Assembly (NCBI GenBank): GCA_035606235.1
Contig: DATNFU010000051.1
Span: 31,240-95,239 of the forward strand
Reading direction: 5' to 3'
DNA: 64,000 nucleotides
Origin: 66-474 sp035606235
Lineage (GTDB): Bacteria > Pseudomonadota > Gammaproteobacteria > Xanthomonadales > Rhodanobacteraceae
The notes below the pieces were generated by a model. That model did not search any database and was not told the origin of the DNA. It worked only from the letters and a program-made list of their open reading frames with translations. Below, in pieces: positions 63,982 to 64,000 of this stretch (the first letter of the stretch is position 1; every line of letters starts with the position of its first letter). Position numbers and translations under genes: made by a program.

Positions 63982-63997
63982 TGCAGCTTCCATGCCA
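63982..63997 (-). promoter_or_regulatory. pilA: sigma54 (RpoN) promoter of pilA
   Basis: Read on the minus strand the site is TGGCATGGAAGCTGCA, which matches the sigma54 consensus TGGCACGN4TTGCW at all but two positions, with the essential GG and GC in correct spacing. Transcription would start near 63971, giving a ~120-nt leader with two small hairpins (63920-63935 and 63941-63956). RpoN-PilR control of pilA is established in Pseudomonas and Xanthomonas; PilR sites would lie beyond the window edge. Confidence 0.75.
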
Positions 63998-64000
63998 GAC

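Overview
The window is GC-rich, gene-dense chromosomal DNA of a gammaproteobacterium, most likely from the Xanthomonadales/Lysobacterales and nearer Rhodanobacteraceae-type genomes than Xanthomonas. This is an inference from gene order and protein style: the murF-mraY-ftsW-murG-murC-ddlB-ftsQAZ-lpxC cell-wall cluster, a pilB-pilC-pilD-coaE cluster, a tesA/ybbA/ybbP divergon, REP-type repeats starting GTAGGAGC, and frequent ATGA gene junctions. No rRNA, tRNA, CRISPR array, transposase or phage gene was seen.

Layout. 1-11242: end of the dcw cluster and lpxC, all on +, building peptidoglycan precursors, the divisome and lipid A. 11381-15852: dciA (-), an M23 peptidase and secA. 15852-20045: repeat-rich spacers around nudE-cysQ, mazG and a secreted GSGD-repeat protein. 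20046-25678: an ABC exporter pair of the YbbAP type, divergent tesA, and a response regulator/histidine kinase pair whose kinase lacks its sensor half. 25755-28320: isoaspartyl peptidase, TlpA-like thioredoxin and a Cys-motif outer-membrane barrel. 28452-36459: an MdtABC-like RND efflux operon. 36640-40950: POT peptide transporter, thyA, folA and a MutT-ThiE fusion. 41017-47357: pilB, pilC, pilD, a phosphoethanolamine transferase and coaE (all -); pilD carries a one-base frameshift.

47544-63291 is the most unusual part: a glycan locus lying exactly between pilB and the major pilin gene pilA (63413-63850). It holds two GT2 and two GT4 glycosyltransferases, methyltransferases, a GMD-like SDR, a Wzx-type flippase, gmd and fcl (GDP-mannose to GDP-L-fucose), and two large TMTC/TfpW-like GT-C membrane proteins with C-terminal repeat regions. 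The last six genes form one minus-strand run directly downstream of pilA, behind a strong intrinsic terminator. The simplest reading is a pilin (type IV pilus) glycosylation island. A sigma54 promoter matching the consensus at 14 of 16 positions precedes pilA at the window edge.

Repeats: a ~140-bp long-hairpin element occurs three times, each time directly after a stop codon (secA, mazG, thyA). A mosaic of REP hairpins lies upstream of nudE. A palindromic element is inserted in frame inside mazG.
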